Assembly: GCF_000142905.1 (NCBI RefSeq)
Contig: NW_013657671.1
Location: 386,498 to 450,497, forward strand
DNA: 64,000 nt
Direction of reading: 5' to 3'
Source of the DNA: Thecamonas trahens ATCC 50062
Taxonomy: Eukaryota > Apusozoa > Apusomonadida > Apusomonadidae
How positions within the stretch are numbered: the first letter of the stretch is position 1; every line of letters begins with the position of its first letter. Positions 41,811-52,709 of the stretch are shown in pieces. Under the pieces are notes generated by a model. The model searched no databases. It was given only the letters and a program-made list of their open reading frames with translations, and was not told where the DNA came from. Both the position numbers and the translations under genes were made by a program.

Positions 41811-44167
41811 ATGGCCGCCAAGCCGACTGTTGCCGACTACCGCGCCATTGCGCGTGGTTTCCCCTCTTTTAACACCCGTGAGGTCAACGACCTCATCCGC
41901 CAGTTCCAGCGTACGTGCCGCAATTCCGCGCTCCCTTCCCCCGCAATCCGCCCCCGGTGACGCTCTCTGTCGTATCCCCCGCCGCCGAGCCACGTTGCCG
42001 TTTTCTTGCGAACAATGCCCAGGCGGCGAAAACACAGGTTTTCTTGCGAATGTCCGTCGGCGGTGGCTACGGCAGGTTAGCCATGGCCAGCCGGCGGGCA
42101 TGCCTGAGCAAACAAGGGCGTGCAGGAAGGGGGGAAGGGGGGAAGAGGAGGGGGGGGCGGGGGAGGGAGAGGAGCGAGACGACGACGACGGAAGGGAGGN
42201 NNNNNNNNNNNNNNNNNNNNNNNNNNNNNNNNNNNNNNNNNNNNNNNNNNNNNNNNNNNNNNNNNNNNNNNNNNNNNNNNNNNNNNNNNNNNNNNNNNNC
42301 CCCCCCCCCCCCCCCTTCCGATCATGATCAAATCATATGTTGGGCGATACAAACTGCGACCTTTTCTCAGCCTCACCCTCACTCTCACCCGCCCGCAGTG
42401 TTCGATGACGACGGCAATGGATCGATCGACACCAACGAGCTCCGTCAGGTGATGGTCAACATGGAGATGGATGTGGATGAGAAGCAGCTGCAGGAGATCA
42501 TTGCCGAGGTGGACGAGGACAACTCGGGGACGATCGAGTTTGCCGAGTTTATGGTGCTGATGAAGAACGCCAAGACGTCCGGGTCGAAGATGGCTGCGGT
42601 GGTGGAGAAGGCCGGAGACATGTACAAGGTGCAGGGTGCAACCGACTCGTCGGCACACTCGTTCTCGGAGGAGGAGAAGACCTCGTTCTCTGACTACATC
42701 AACATGGCGCTGGCGCACGACTCGGACCTCGCGCACCTGCTCCCGATCGACGCGGCGTCGATGGACCTGTTCGAGGTGGTCAAGGATGGCATTTTGCTGT
42801 GCAAGCTGATCAACGAGGCCGTGCCCGGGACGATTGACGAGCGCGCCATCAACAAGAAGCCCAAGAACGCGTTCTCGCGGGCAGAAAACCTCAACATGGC
42901 GGTGGCGTCTGCGGCAGCCATCGGCGTCAACGTGGTCAACCTCGGGCAGGACGACCTGACCTCGGGCAAGCACCACATTGTGCTCGGTCTCATCTGGCAG
43001 CTCATCCGGATTGGGCTCATGCGCGCGATTAACCTCGAGGCGCACCCCGAGCTGTACCGGCTGCTCGAGGAGGGCGAGTCGATCGAGGACCTCATGCGGC
43101 TGCCTGCCGACCAGATTCTTCTTCGGTGGCTCAACTACCATCTGGCGGCTGCCGGCTCGCCGCGTCGGGCGACCAACTTTGGCAAGGACCTGTCTGACTC
43201 GGAGATCCTGACTACGGTGCTTGCGCAGGTCGGCCCGCCGTGTGACATGTCGCCGATGAACGAGAGTGACAAGCTCCGCCGCGCCGACGCCATGCTTGCC
43301 GAGGCCGACAAGATCGAGTGCCGCAAGTTTGTGACGCCCAACGACGTGACGTCGGGCAACTCGAAGCTCAACCTGCTGTTTGTGGCGAACCTGTTCAACA
43401 CTCACCCCGGCCTCGCCGAGCTCACCGAGGAGGAGGCGCAGGAGATCGACATGGACTTTGACCTCGAGGGTGACCGCGAGGCTCGCGTCTTTGCGCTCTA
43501 CCTCTCCTCGCTTGGCGTCCCTGTCACTAACCTGTACGAGGACCTTCGCGACGGCCTCGCCCTGCTCAAGGCCTTTGATGCCGTCGAGCCAGGCATCGTC
43601 AACTGGAAGAAGGTGGCCACCAAGGTGCCCATCCGCCGCTTCTCGGCCATCGCCAACTGCAACTACGCTGTTGTTCTCGGCAAGTCGCTTCACTTTTCTC
43701 TTGTCGGCGTCTCGGGCGACAACATCAACGAGGGCGACCGCACCCGCACCCTCGCCGTCGTCTGGCAGCTCTGCCGCTTCCACCTGCTCAAGGTTCTCCG
43801 TGAGCTCGGCGGCGGCGCCAAGATCGAGGACGCCGACATGATCAAGTGGGCCAACGATACCGTCGGCGGCGTCTCGACCATGCGCGACTTCCGCGACAAG
43901 TCGCTCTCCAACGCCGTCTTCTTCCTCGACCTCATCAACGCCATCAAGCCCGGCATCGTCGAGGCCGAGTACGTCATCCGCGACGCCTCGTCCGAGGAGG
44001 ACAAGACCAACAATGCACGCTACGCCATCGCCCTTGCCCGTAAGCTCGGTGCCCTCATCTTCCTCCTTCCCGAGGACGTCGTCGAGGTCCGCCCCAAGCT
44101 CATCCTCACCCTCGTCGGTACTCTCATGCAGGTTGCCAAGCGCGGCTCTGCCGGCCCGTCGGCCTAA
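41811..44167 (+). CDS. fimbrin/plastin, actin-bundling protein
   Basis: 622 residues from exons 41811-41910 and 42399-44167. The 488-nt phase-1 intron (GTACGT...CGCAG) contains the 100-N gap, so its true length is unknown. The N-terminus, FPSFNTREVNDLIRQFQ, leads into two EF hands with calcium loops DDDGNGSIDTNE and DEDNSGTIEFAE. Four calponin-homology domains follow, with family signatures such as DLFEVVKDGILLCKLINEAVPGT in CH1 and LKAFDAVEPGIVNWKKV later. The layout and length are those of fimbrin, which crosslinks parallel actin filaments under calcium control. No part seems missing. Confidence 0.95.
42200..42299. other. assembly gap (100 N) inside the fimbrin intron
   Basis: Exactly 100 N, flanked on the left by purine-rich GGGAGG DNA and on the right by a C run. 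The size is probably a placeholder. Confidence 0.98.
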
Positions 44168-44376
44168 CTGGTCGGCTTCACCCATCGTCGCCCCTCCTCC
44201 CCTGTCCTGCCGGCTTTGCTCTGACTGGCACCTGGACCTATCATCGTGGTAAAACCAACCAACCGTCCCACTGTTCGCTCGCCACTGGTTTGCATTGCAA
44301 GCCGACAGCCTGCCTGGCGCTGTCACCGCCGTACCAGCAACAGCCCACCAACCACCCCACTCCCCCCGCCGCCACC

Positions 44377-45507
44377 ATGGCCATCAAAGACGCATCCACC
44401 TCCCGCCTCACCGCTTATGTGGCAGTGTGTGTGGCAGCCGGCCTGGCGTCAGTCGTGGCGTGCCTGGCTGTCCTTCTCCTCCGTGGCCGGCGTCTGCTCT
44501 CTTCGCCGCCGCGACGTGCGCTCGGTGCCCTGTTCGCGTGTGATCTGGCGGCTGCTCTTGGCCTGGTTGTTGCTGGGTGTATGTGGCTGACTCCCTCGCT
44601 CCGCTACGACTCAGCCTGCTACGTCCTCGGTGCATGGGTCTACGGCTGGTATCTGGCGAGTTTTGTATGGACGGGTGCCTTTGCCCTCGAGATGTATTGC
44701 CTCCTCTCGGTCCGCCCACAGGCATCGGCTGCCGCCCGTCGCTTTGTCATCGCCTGCCTGGTCTCGGTCACTGTTCCTGGCGGTCTGCTGGCGCTGGTCT
44801 GCATCCGCGCCGCGAACCAGCCGCCCGGCGCCGAAGTGCGCATCCATCACGGCGATCCGGACTCGTCGTGGTGCATGTGGGATCCACAGTCGTACTCGCT
44901 TGTCGAGATGCTCACCTTTTACGTCCCGCTCGCGCTGGCACTTGTTTGTGTCACGTGCCTCTACATCGCCATCAACCGTCGGCTCCGCTCAGCCATTGCC
45001 TCGTCTGGCATCGTGACCGACAAGGAGCGTGCCATGTCCAAGTCGGTCCGCACCTCATCGCTGCTCTACATCGGCATCTTTGTCCTCTGCTGGATGTTCT
45101 CGCTCGCGGCGGCAATTCTCAACAACATTGCCTACTTTTCGTCTCGCATCACTGGCAACGACCTCTTCCCGCTCTATCTTGCCATGGGTATCACTGCTCC
45201 CTCGCAGGGCTTTTTCAACGCCATCGTTTACGGCTTTGACGACTGCTGTGTAAGCGGAGCTCGGCGCCGCCGGCGCCGCCATGGTCGCGAGGCCGAAGCC
45301 CTCCTCTCCACCACCCCCACTGCAGGCTCGCCTTTTGTTGTTGCTCCTCTCTTTCGCTCCTCGGTTCAGGCCAACGACTCGTCGTCACACTTCCGGACAC
45401 ACGTCCCTACGCCGGTGCACTACGGCGCCGGTTCGTCGCCGGGCCTCGCTACCAGCTCGTCGTTTGTGGCTGCATCGGGCGAGTCGTCGCTTGGGCGCAT
45501 GCGCTGA
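44377..45507 (+). CDS. cAMP-receptor-like seven-helix GPCR
   Basis: 376 residues. The start lies in a perfect GCCACCATGG context. Seven hydrophobic segments are evident, beginning LTAYVAVCVAAGLASVV and including a third with WVYGWYLASFVWTGAFALEMY, a fifth after the DPDSSWCMW loop, and a seventh with PSQGFFNAIVYGFDD. The Cys before helix 3 and the CMW Cys in the second extracellular loop can form the usual disulfide. The QGFxNxIVYG ending of helix 7 is characteristic of Dictyostelium cAR/CRL receptors. A Ser-rich cytoplasmic tail of about 90 residues offers phosphorylation sites. The ligand is unknown. The gene stops 7 bp from the stop of the convergent TMEM94-like gene. Confidence 0.9.
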   Translation: MAIKDASTSRLTAYVAVCVAAGLASVVACLAVLLLRGRRLLSSPPRRALGALFACDLAAALGLVVAGCMWLTPSLRYDSACYVLGAWVYGWYLASFVWTGAFALEMYCLLSVRPQASAAARRFVIACLVSVTVPGGLLALVCIRAANQPPGAEVRIHHGDPDSSWCMWDPQSYSLVEMLTFYVPLALALVCVTCLYIAINRRLRSAIASSGIVTDKERAMSKSVRTSSLLYIGIFVLCWMFSLAAAILNNIAYFSSRITGNDLFPLYLAMGITAPSQGFFNAIVYGFDDCCVSGARRRRRRHGREAEALLSTTPTAGSPFVVAPLFRSSVQANDSSSHFRTHVPTPVHYGAGSSPGLATSSSFVAASGESSLGRMR

Positions 45508-45514
45508 TGATCAG

Positions 45515-48500
45515 CTACACTGGCGAGTGCATGCCAAGCTTGGTGTTGAAGTCGAGGTACAGCCGCTTCTGCGCCTTGAAGAATGCGGCGCGGACTTTGC
45601 GCTTGATGACTTCGTCCCATATGACGACGGCGACGCCCCAGGAAACCAAAAAGGCCCACCAAAGCGGACTGACGCGCTCGAGGAGCGCCGTCTGCCAAAC
45701 ACGGGCTGCCTCGATGAGCACCACTACACTGGCAACCAAGAGCCACGCTGGGTTCCGCCACGGAGCCACGACGCGCATCGAGTGGTAGTGGTGGTGGAAG
45801 ACGGCCGATTCAACGAGTGCGAGCCAGACAAGAACCGTGACCACCGCGCCTGGTGCAGCGGCGGCTAGCGCGGTCCCGGCTGCAGCAGATGGTCCGACCC
45901 GCAAGGCGAGCTCTCGACTGATGGCACGAAGCTCTCGCGCGTGCCACCCGACGGTGTCGTTTTTGCGCGGAAGGAGCTTCATGATGCCCGGCGCCTCGGG
46001 CCCGGACATAAAGGCGAGAGAAACCAGTGGGACCACAAACCAGGCGATGTAGAGAACGGCCGCAGCCGAGACCTCGGCGCCAAGGCCAAGGCCGTAGAGG
46101 CCGACCACAACAAGCGCGACGAGCAGATGAAGCGCCACCGTGTACATGTAAAACGCCGAGACCAAGTCTTGGACCCGACGCCCCTCGCGGATGAATGGGA
46201 GCAGCATCTGGAGCTGAGTATCCTTGGGCGCCTTGAGCGAGCAGGGAAGCGTCGTCAGCGCCCGCGAGACGTCGTCCATGGACGCGTACGCGTGCATGAT
46301 CGACGGCGCCACCGCCCGCGCCGCGGCGGTCGTCGACTCGCGGTGGCGGAGGCAGCGGAGCGGAAGCGATGGCTCAACCGCCATAGCAATGTCTGACTGC
46401 GCAAAAATGGGCGAGTTAAAGTAGTTGAGCGCCGAGCCGAGACAGAAGACCACATCACCATACTCTTGGAAAATCTCCATCATTTGTCGCGATGCTGAAG
46501 GCGTGGCCTCAGAAAAGAGCGGTACAAGGAGCGGGACGTTGTCGACGTACTTGATATGGCTTCGCATCTCGGACACACCGCGTGGGAGTCGGGCCTTGAT
46601 CTCCGACATGCCGCGCGGGTCGTGCTCGACGTTCTCGACGGTCCGCTCCTGCAAGGTGATGCAGGTGTTAAAGTCGGTCTCGAGACCGAGCTTGTTGGCG
46701 AACGACTTCGAGATGCGCTCGTTGTCAGGCGAAAAGTAGACGAGCCGGATGCCGGCCGAGTTGAGCTCCTTCACCACGACGTCCATGTTCCGCTTGGGCT
46801 GCTCGGCCAGGTTGACGAGGCCGAGGAAAATCTGCCCACGGAGCAGTGTTCGCAGCCGGGCGCCGTACCCGCGCCGCGCTTGGGTCCCCGACGCAAGGAC
46901 GGCATACGAGCCGGCGCCGCGGCGGGTCGTCGAAGCCGCCCACTCGGCAAAGACAACGTCCGAGACGTCGGCAACGTCGGCGAGCCAGCTCGCGTCCGAG
47001 AGAACAGGCTTGTAGGCCATGCCAGTGGTGTGCCATCGGCCCCACTTTTGCGAGGTCTCCAGGATGCGTTCGCGGGCGGAGGGCGTTAGCTCGACAACTT
47101 GCGAGCCGTCAAAGGCCCACAGGCAGTGGGCCAGTACAAACTCAGGCGAGCCTTTGGTCATGACTTGCAGCTCGCCGTCGTCGTCAGCAACGACCGAGGC
47201 GTTGAGAAACGGCGCGGCCCACGACTTGTTCGTAGTCGAGCACCCGGGCAGCGCGTCGATGGCCTGCTGCGCCTTGGCGAAAAGCATGACCTCGTACTTG
47301 CGGGTGTAGACGGCCGGGACGGCATCGGTGAAGCCAATTTGCTGGGCAAGGAGGCACATGCACGCCCGGCCCGACTCGGCCGAGTTGAGCCGCTTCTGGT
47401 ACGCGGTGAGCCAGCGAAGTCGGTCGTCGACGGTCGATGCGAGCAGCGGCGAGTCACAGAGCGGATTGAGAAGAGCAGCGAGGCCGAGCGGCTTCAGCGA
47501 GGTCATGAACGACGGCCAGTCGGCCTCGACAAATCGGAGCTCGTACTGCGCCTGCCGCCCGGTGTGGAGGTGCGATCGCAGCGGTTCTGCAGCTTCGGCC
47601 TCCTCCACCGAGCCGCCCGAGCCCACAGCCGGGCCGGCAGCAACAACGACGCCGGACGTGGCCCGGACCGAGACACCGTCGCCGACGTCCAAAACCGCGC
47701 CACCCGTCGAGGCCGCGGGCGAGAGCGCGGCAGCCCATGTCTCGGCAAATGTCATTGGGACATCCTCACCCTCGGTGACGACGCCGGCTTGCCCAGCGGA
47801 TGGCACCTGTGGAGCAAGGGTGAGGACGTGGTGCTCGGCGGTCGGCGCGAGAAAGAAGACCTTGTCGACAAGAAGCGACGGCCGCGAGATGACGCCCGAG
47901 CCGTCGACGCAGCAGAGGACCGTTGTGTCGCCGAGCGTGTACAGGAGATTGGTAGTCCGCGCGAGGCCGAGGCCGCGGCCCGAAACATACTTCCAGAATG
48001 AAGCCCATAGGAGCGAGAGCGGGAGCAGGGCTCGTTTGCGGGTAAAGAGCATGTCGCGCGAGTGGCGGATGGCAAACTCGTCGTCGAACTCGTCCATCTC
48101 GGACGAGCCGAGCTCGTTGAACTGGTCCGACGAGATGTCAAACTCAAGGTCAGACGACTTGAACTCTGACGAGTTGGAGTTGAGCGCAACGTCTTCGGTC
48201 GACGACGACGATGATGATGATGACGACGACGACGAGAAGAGCGGCGACGCCGCAAGCGACTCGTTGAGCTGGGTGATTTGCTTGAGCAGGTCAAAAATGA
48301 GGTGGAGCCGGGCGTTGCCATAAGCGGTGACCACAAAGACCGGAAGCGATGAGACAACAAGGGCAAGCACGACGTAGACTTGACGAAGGACGAGGATCTC
48401 GAGCCAGTCGATGAGCGCGCGCGGTTGTGTGCCCACAATGATCCAGGTAATGTTGGCGGCGGCGGCAAGCGCGACGAGGACAAGTGCAACGTTGTTGTAG

Positions 48501-50098
48501 TACTTGCGGCCGAGGCGGAGTCGGGTCATGAACGGCGCCTCGCGGCGTGGGACCTTGGGTGGCTCGGCTGTTACAACCTTGCGCTCGGGTGGCGCAAAGG
48601 TGAGCGTGCTGAGCATGTCGCCGTCGGGCCCGGCCGAGGTGGCGTCAGCGGCAGTCGATGCCGGGTCGATAGCCTGTGACGCCGACTCGAGGCCGGTCAC
48701 CATAGGCGCGATGTCGGCGAGCGAGACAACGCCCGAGTCAGGAACAGGCTCGGACGCAAGAACCGAGGCGTCATCAGACGCAGCAGTAGGCGGGCCGGTG
48801 GGAAGGTCGGCGATCGGGAGCTCGTCAGGCGTGATGAGCGACGGGAGTGCAGCCGCAAAGAGGCGTGCGCCGCTAGCCACCGACATGGCCGACGCGACGG
48901 CGTGGGTCTGGGCGTCGTTAAAGCCGCGCGGGCGGGCAGATCGAGAAGAGAGCGGCGAGAGGACGTCGGAGGAGAACGACGAAGACGACGATAGTGACGA
49001 GAGCGACTGTGGAGGCGGGCCATCGGCAGCCTCAAGTGAGAGCGCATCGTCAGCGTCGTCAACGTGGAGCAGATCGGCGACGAGGTCGTCATCGGCCTCT
49101 TGCTCCTGCTGCTCCTCGAGTGGTTGACGTGGGTGCAAGCGCGAGTGCGGGCGCGAGTGCGGGCCATCAGCGGCCTCGCGAGCGAGCGCGTCGTGTGGGT
49201 GGGTGGCGAGCGCCGAGAGCTCTTCCTGCTGCTCGAACGAGTCACTCGCTGGTGACGGGTGGTCGGGCCCGAGGTTGGCGGCCTCGAGCGCGCGGCGGCG
49301 GTGGGCGCGGTCGAGGAAGAATATGTTCGTGTTGGCCGGCATGCAAAGGGCCACGTCGAGAGTCTTGGTGACCGGGGTGGCGGCGAGACGGAAGCGAGCA
49401 CGACCGCCGAGAGCATGGATGGCCGACTTGTGCTCGTGGCTCGGATCGACGGCGTAGGGGCGAGCCGGTTGATCGGCGGGTGGGTCTGCCACACAGTCGC
49501 AGGGCAGGAGATCTTTGAGCGGTTCGCCTTCTGCAAGCTCAAACCCAACCGATCGAGCGTATATGACCGAGGCAGCCGCCGGGGCACGCTGGCCAAGTTC
49601 CAGCTCGATGACGTCGCCGGCCACGAGGAGATCAGGCGGGAGTGAGCGCCAAGCGTGGTCACGCAGCGCTGTGATGCGGGTCTTGGACTCTGTGCGCGGG
49701 GCATCAATGTGGGCGGCTTCGTCGACGTAGTACCCACGTGAGGCGGCAAGGGCGGCGATCTGGCGCATAACTCTGCAGCGCATCTCGTTGGCTCCGCAAA
49801 ACTCGTCCCATGCCTCGACTGCGACGTTGACAACAGCGCCAACAAGTACGGTTGCGGTCTCGAGGCCAAGCTGCATGCCACGGCCCCCAAGCGCCCAGAT
49901 TGCGGCCATGATGACGGCCAAGGCTGCGAGGGCGATGTTCATGGGCGAGGCGGCAGCAGCAGCGAGCGCAGCGGCGAGTGTGATCGGTGGCGGCAACATC
50001 CGCTCCATGGTCCCGACTAGCTGCGCGTTTGCAGTCAGCGTCCGCGGCGAACGCTGCGGTAGGCCGATGGCCGCGTGACAATGCGGTGCATCGGTCAT
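45515..50098 (-). CDS. TMEM94: TMEM94-like P-type-ATPase relative
   Basis: 1527 residues from the first in-frame ATG (50098). The frame stays open to about 50668 with a Pro/Ser-rich stretch, so the true start may be upstream. Hydrophobic pairs lie near the N-terminus and around 48300-48480, and a C-terminal cluster runs from FYMYTVALHLLVALVV to the end. The P-type phosphorylation site reads CCVDGSGVIS: the Asp (residue 732) remains, but KTGT is lost. Further matches to animal TMEM94 are the IRLVYFSPDNERISKSFANK segment and the terminal FNTKLGMHSPV. TMEM94 has been linked to magnesium uptake into the ER; that role is inferred here. A poly-Ser stretch with Asp/Glu sits before residue 700. No introns seen. 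Confidence 0.85.
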   Translation of the reverse strand: MTDAPHCHAAIGLPQRSPRTLTANAQLVGTMERMLPPPITLAAALAAAAASPMNIALAALAVIMAAIWALGGRGMQLGLETATVLVGAVVNVAVEAWDEFCGANEMRCRVMRQIAALAASRGYYVDEAAHIDAPRTESKTRITALRDHAWRSLPPDLLVAGDVIELELGQRAPAAASVIYARSVGFELAEGEPLKDLLPCDCVADPPADQPARPYAVDPSHEHKSAIHALGGRARFRLAATPVTKTLDVALCMPANTNIFFLDRAHRRRALEAANLGPDHPSPASDSFEQQEELSALATHPHDALAREAADGPHSRPHSRLHPRQPLEEQQEQEADDDLVADLLHVDDADDALSLEAADGPPPQSLSSLSSSSSFSSDVLSPLSSRSARPRGFNDAQTHAVASAMSVASGARLFAAALPSLITPDELPIADLPTGPPTAASDDASVLASEPVPDSGVVSLADIAPMVTGLESASQAIDPASTAADATSAGPDGDMLSTLTFAPPERKVVTAEPPKVPRREAPFMTRLRLGRKYYNNVALVLVALAAAANITWIIVGTQPRALIDWLEILVLRQVYVVLALVVSSLPVFVVTAYGNARLHLIFDLLKQITQLNESLAASPLFSSSSSSSSSSSSTEDVALNSNSSEFKSSDLEFDISSDQFNELGSSEMDEFDDEFAIRHSRDMLFTRKRALLPLSLLWASFWKYVSGRGLGLARTTNLLYTLGDTTVLCCVDGSGVISRPSLLVDKVFFLAPTAEHHVLTLAPQVPSAGQAGVVTEGEDVPMTFAETWAAALSPAASTGGAVLDVGDGVSVRATSGVVVAAGPAVGSGGSVEEAEAAEPLRSHLHTGRQAQYELRFVEADWPSFMTSLKPLGLAALLNPLCDSPLLASTVDDRLRWLTAYQKRLNSAESGRACMCLLAQQIGFTDAVPAVYTRKYEVMLFAKAQQAIDALPGCSTTNKSWAAPFLNASVVADDDGELQVMTKGSPEFVLAHCLWAFDGSQVVELTPSARERILETSQKWGRWHTTGMAYKPVLSDASWLADVADVSDVVFAEWAASTTRRGAGSYAVLASGTQARRGYGARLRTLLRGQIFLGLVNLAEQPKRNMDVVVKELNSAGIRLVYFSPDNERISKSFANKLGLETDFNTCITLQERTVENVEHDPRGMSEIKARLPRGVSEMRSHIKYVDNVPLLVPLFSEATPSASRQMMEIFQEYGDVVFCLGSALNYFNSPIFAQSDIAMAVEPSLPLRCLRHRESTTAAARAVAPSIMHAYASMDDVSRALTTLPCSLKAPKDTQLQMLLPFIREGRRVQDLVSAFYMYTVALHLLVALVVVGLYGLGLGAEVSAAAVLYIAWFVVPLVSLAFMSGPEAPGIMKLLPRKNDTVGWHARELRAISRELALRVGPSAAAGTALAAAAPGAVVTVLVWLALVESAVFHHHYHSMRVVAPWRNPAWLLVASVVVLIEAARVWQTALLERVSPLWWAFLVSWGVAVVIWDEVIKRKVRAAFFKAQKRLYLDFNTKLGMHSPV

Positions 50099-50730
50099 CG
50101 AGTTGCTTTGCAGCGGCGGCAGAGTGGGCGGCGGGTCGGGCAAGTTGGTAGCCGACGGCAGCTGATGGGCAGTAGCGGCCAGGATGTCGGACGCGGCCTG
50201 CAGGACCGATCGCGGAGTGCGGGGCACAGACGCCACTTTGGGCGAGTTAGCTCGGACTGGCGACGATGCGTCTGGAATGACAGCAGCGACGATGGGTGCC
50301 ACCGTGGTCGACGCCGACCGTGAGAGAGTGGCGCCTGGGGGCGGTGGGGTGGGGGCGATGGCAAGGGAAAGGGAGGAGGAAGAGGAGGAGGAAGAAGAAG
50401 AGGAGGTGGGGGCGGTGGGGGGCGGTGGGGGCGGTGGGTAGCTCCTCCATGGCCCGGGGTTTGGCGGGGAGTAGAGTGGAGTGGGGTGCGGTCGGCTGGG
50501 GTGAGGTGCTGCGGTGGCGACGAGTGTGAGTCTGAGGAGGGTAGGAAAGGGGGGGGGGGGGGGGGATGATGAAGAGGTGTGGTATGTATTAGGAGTGCCA
50601 GACTGTGGTTGTGAGAAGGATCGGATCAGAGGGGCGCGTAGTGACGGCGGGCAAGGCGGGCAGGGCAAGGCGGGCAGGGCGGGGCTGCAGCCTGATGGCG
50701 AGGAGGAGGGGGGGGTGGGGGGTGGACAGG
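50099..50730. other. region between the TMEM94-like start and the RPEL gene stop
   Basis: Probably 5' UTR or N-terminal coding of the TMEM94-like gene. The frame is open on the minus strand but extremely Pro/Ser-rich (runs of GAGGAA/GGGGGC repeats near 50370-50440 and a G run at 50550-50563). An ATG at 50450 is out of frame with the long gene. Confidence 0.5.
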
Positions 50731-51544
50731 TTATGTCGAGGGCGACTGCTTGGCGTGCTTGTAGTAGGTCTTGTTGTAGCGCGGATTGGTTCGCATCAGG
50801 TGCTGGGCGAGCCAGTTGATGGGGTTGATGGGCTTGACGTTGGCCACGCCGGCGTTGCGCTTCTGGGCATTGGAGGCGAGTGCCTTGAGGAGGGCCTCGA
50901 CGGCAGCATCGAGAACCGGGTAGACGGACTCTTCAAGAAACTCGTCGTCGGTGTTTGTGCGCGGATTAACGGCGACGACAGGCATGATGTCCTTTTCGCG
51001 GAGGACGTTGATGGAAGGTCGGCGGGCGAGGCGGGACGAGAGCAGCTGCAGTCGCTGCCTTTTCTCCAACCGCTTCTGGGCCTCCAGATGCGAGGGCGAG
51101 AGCTTGTTGGCCGGCATGATGTTGGACTCTTGCAGCTTTTCCATGGACGGGCGCGTCCGAAACGTCCGCTTGAGGCGAGCCTGAATGCGTGATCGCACCA
51201 GAGCCTTCTGCCGCTCGAGCACTGCTGCCGACACGTCACCACGCTGCAGAATGTTTCTCGAGATAAGATCATCTCGTTTCATTCGGCGCACGAGTTTGTG
51301 TTCCAGCGCTGCGTGATGATGGTGACGGTGATGTGAGTGTGAGACGTCGCGCTCTGCCACACCGATCGCTTCTTCCTCTCTTTCTCTCCCTCTTCCCGCC
51401 CCCCTACCTGCCCTGCTCGTCTTGAAGCATTCCTTCCCATGACGTACCTTGTGAGATGGACGATAGCGCCACCGGATGGCCACCATCGTGTTCCTCCGAC
51501 TTTCCGCTGGACCCACTGCCCGAGTCCGAGTACGAGTACGAGCC

Positions 51545-51577
<33 letters not shown>

Positions 51578-51609
51578 TCCCGAGCCTCCCGAGCCCGACC
51601 TAGACGAGC
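50731..51609 (-). CDS. RPEL-repeat protein with a C-terminal Dpy-30-like motif (5' end uncertain)
   Basis: An exon at 51448-51609, Ser/Gly-rich with a short SYSYSDSGSGSS run, joins across a 139-nt phase-1 intron (GTACGT...CGCAG, 51309-51447) to the main exon 50731-51308. The joined text ISQ-ALEHKLVRRMKRDDLISRNIL is a first, weaker RPEL repeat. LKRTFRTRPSMEKLQESNIM and LSSRLARRPSINVLREKDIM are two clear ones. RPEL repeats bind monomeric G-actin. The C-terminus, INPINWLAQHLMRTNPRY, resembles the Dpy-30 dimerisation helix found in flagellar and chromatin adaptors. An acceptor (GATGTAG) just upstream of 51609 suggests another 5' exon that I cannot fix. Function is inferred as an actin-sensing adaptor. 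Confidence 0.72.
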
Positions 51610-51965
51610 CTACATCCAAAGACCAAGACCAAAGAGGAGTGAGTGGCAATGTGTAGTATGGGTGTGGGTGTGTATCACGTGGGGAAATGGGTGTGGATGC
51701 TGGAGGCGCTTGTAGGGGAGGTGCCCTCGGCCGGTGGTGGGCAACGGACGCTCGCTGGCCCTGCCACCGCCGCCGCCATGGTCACCGCCATGGCCACCAC
51801 CACTGCCACCACCACCGCCACCACAACTGTCACCGCACTCAACGCACAGCGGGACATGGGAACTGTAGAAACATACCGCCTGAGCACATGCTGTCGGAGC
51901 TCGAGGTCCGTGACATGGTCGTCGTCCTGCCGCGAGCACCAGTGGCTCGGCGAGAGGTGTGCGCC

Positions 51966-52709
51966 GTCGATCCGCCTACTCTCGATCCATCGGCTCTCGA
52001 TGACCGGTCCGCCTACTCTCGATCCATCGGCTCTCGATGACCGGCCCACCTACTCTCGATCCATCGGCCGTCGATGACCGGTCCGCCTACTCTCGATCCA
52101 TCGGCTCTCGATGACCGGCCCGCCTACTCTCGATCCATCGGCTCTCGATGACCGGCCCGCCTACTCTCGATCCATCGGCCGTCGATGACCGGTCCGCCTA
52201 CTCTCGATCCATCGGCTCTCGATGACCGGCCCACCTACTCTCGATCCATCGGCCGTCGATGACCGGTCCGCCTACTCTCGATCCATCGGCTCTCGATGAC
52301 CGGCCCGCCTACTCTCGATCCATCGGCCGTCGATGACCGGTCCGCCTACTCTCGATCCATCGACTCTCGATGACCAGCCCGCCTACTCTCGATCCATCGA
52401 CTCTCGATGACCGGTCCGCCTACTCTCGATCCATCGGCTCTCGATGACCGGCCCGCCTACTCTCGATCCATCGGCCGTCGATGACCGGCCCGCCTACTCT
52501 CGATCCATCGGCTCTCGATGACCGGCCCGCCTACTCTGGATCCATCGGCTCTCGATGACCGGCCCGCCTACTCTCGATCCATCGGCTCTCGATGACCGGC
52601 CCGCCTACTCTGGATCCATCGGCTCTCGATGACCAGCCCGCCTACTCTCGATCCATCGGCTCTCGATGACCGGTCCGCCTACTCTCGATCCATCGGCCGT
52701 CGATGACGG
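51966..52709 (+). repeat. 37-bp minisatellite, about 20 copies
   Basis: A tandem array with a constant 37-bp period and few substitutions. The core contains CCGCCTACTCTCGATCCATC followed by GGCTCTCGATGACCGG or GGCCGTCGATGACCGG. Type variants (CTCTC or CCGTC; GGCCC or GGTCC) alternate along the array. The period is not a multiple of three, so it is not coding. It lies between two divergent genes (RPEL and HPt). There are no unique spacers, so it is not CRISPR. Confidence 0.95.

Noticed and set aside
42077-44326. 749-codon minus-strand open frame across the fimbrin gene and N gap
   Set aside because: Antisense of the fimbrin exon; the frame runs through the unknown bases.
51966-52709. Possible CRISPR array
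   Set aside because: The units abut with no unique spacers, and the host is eukaryotic.
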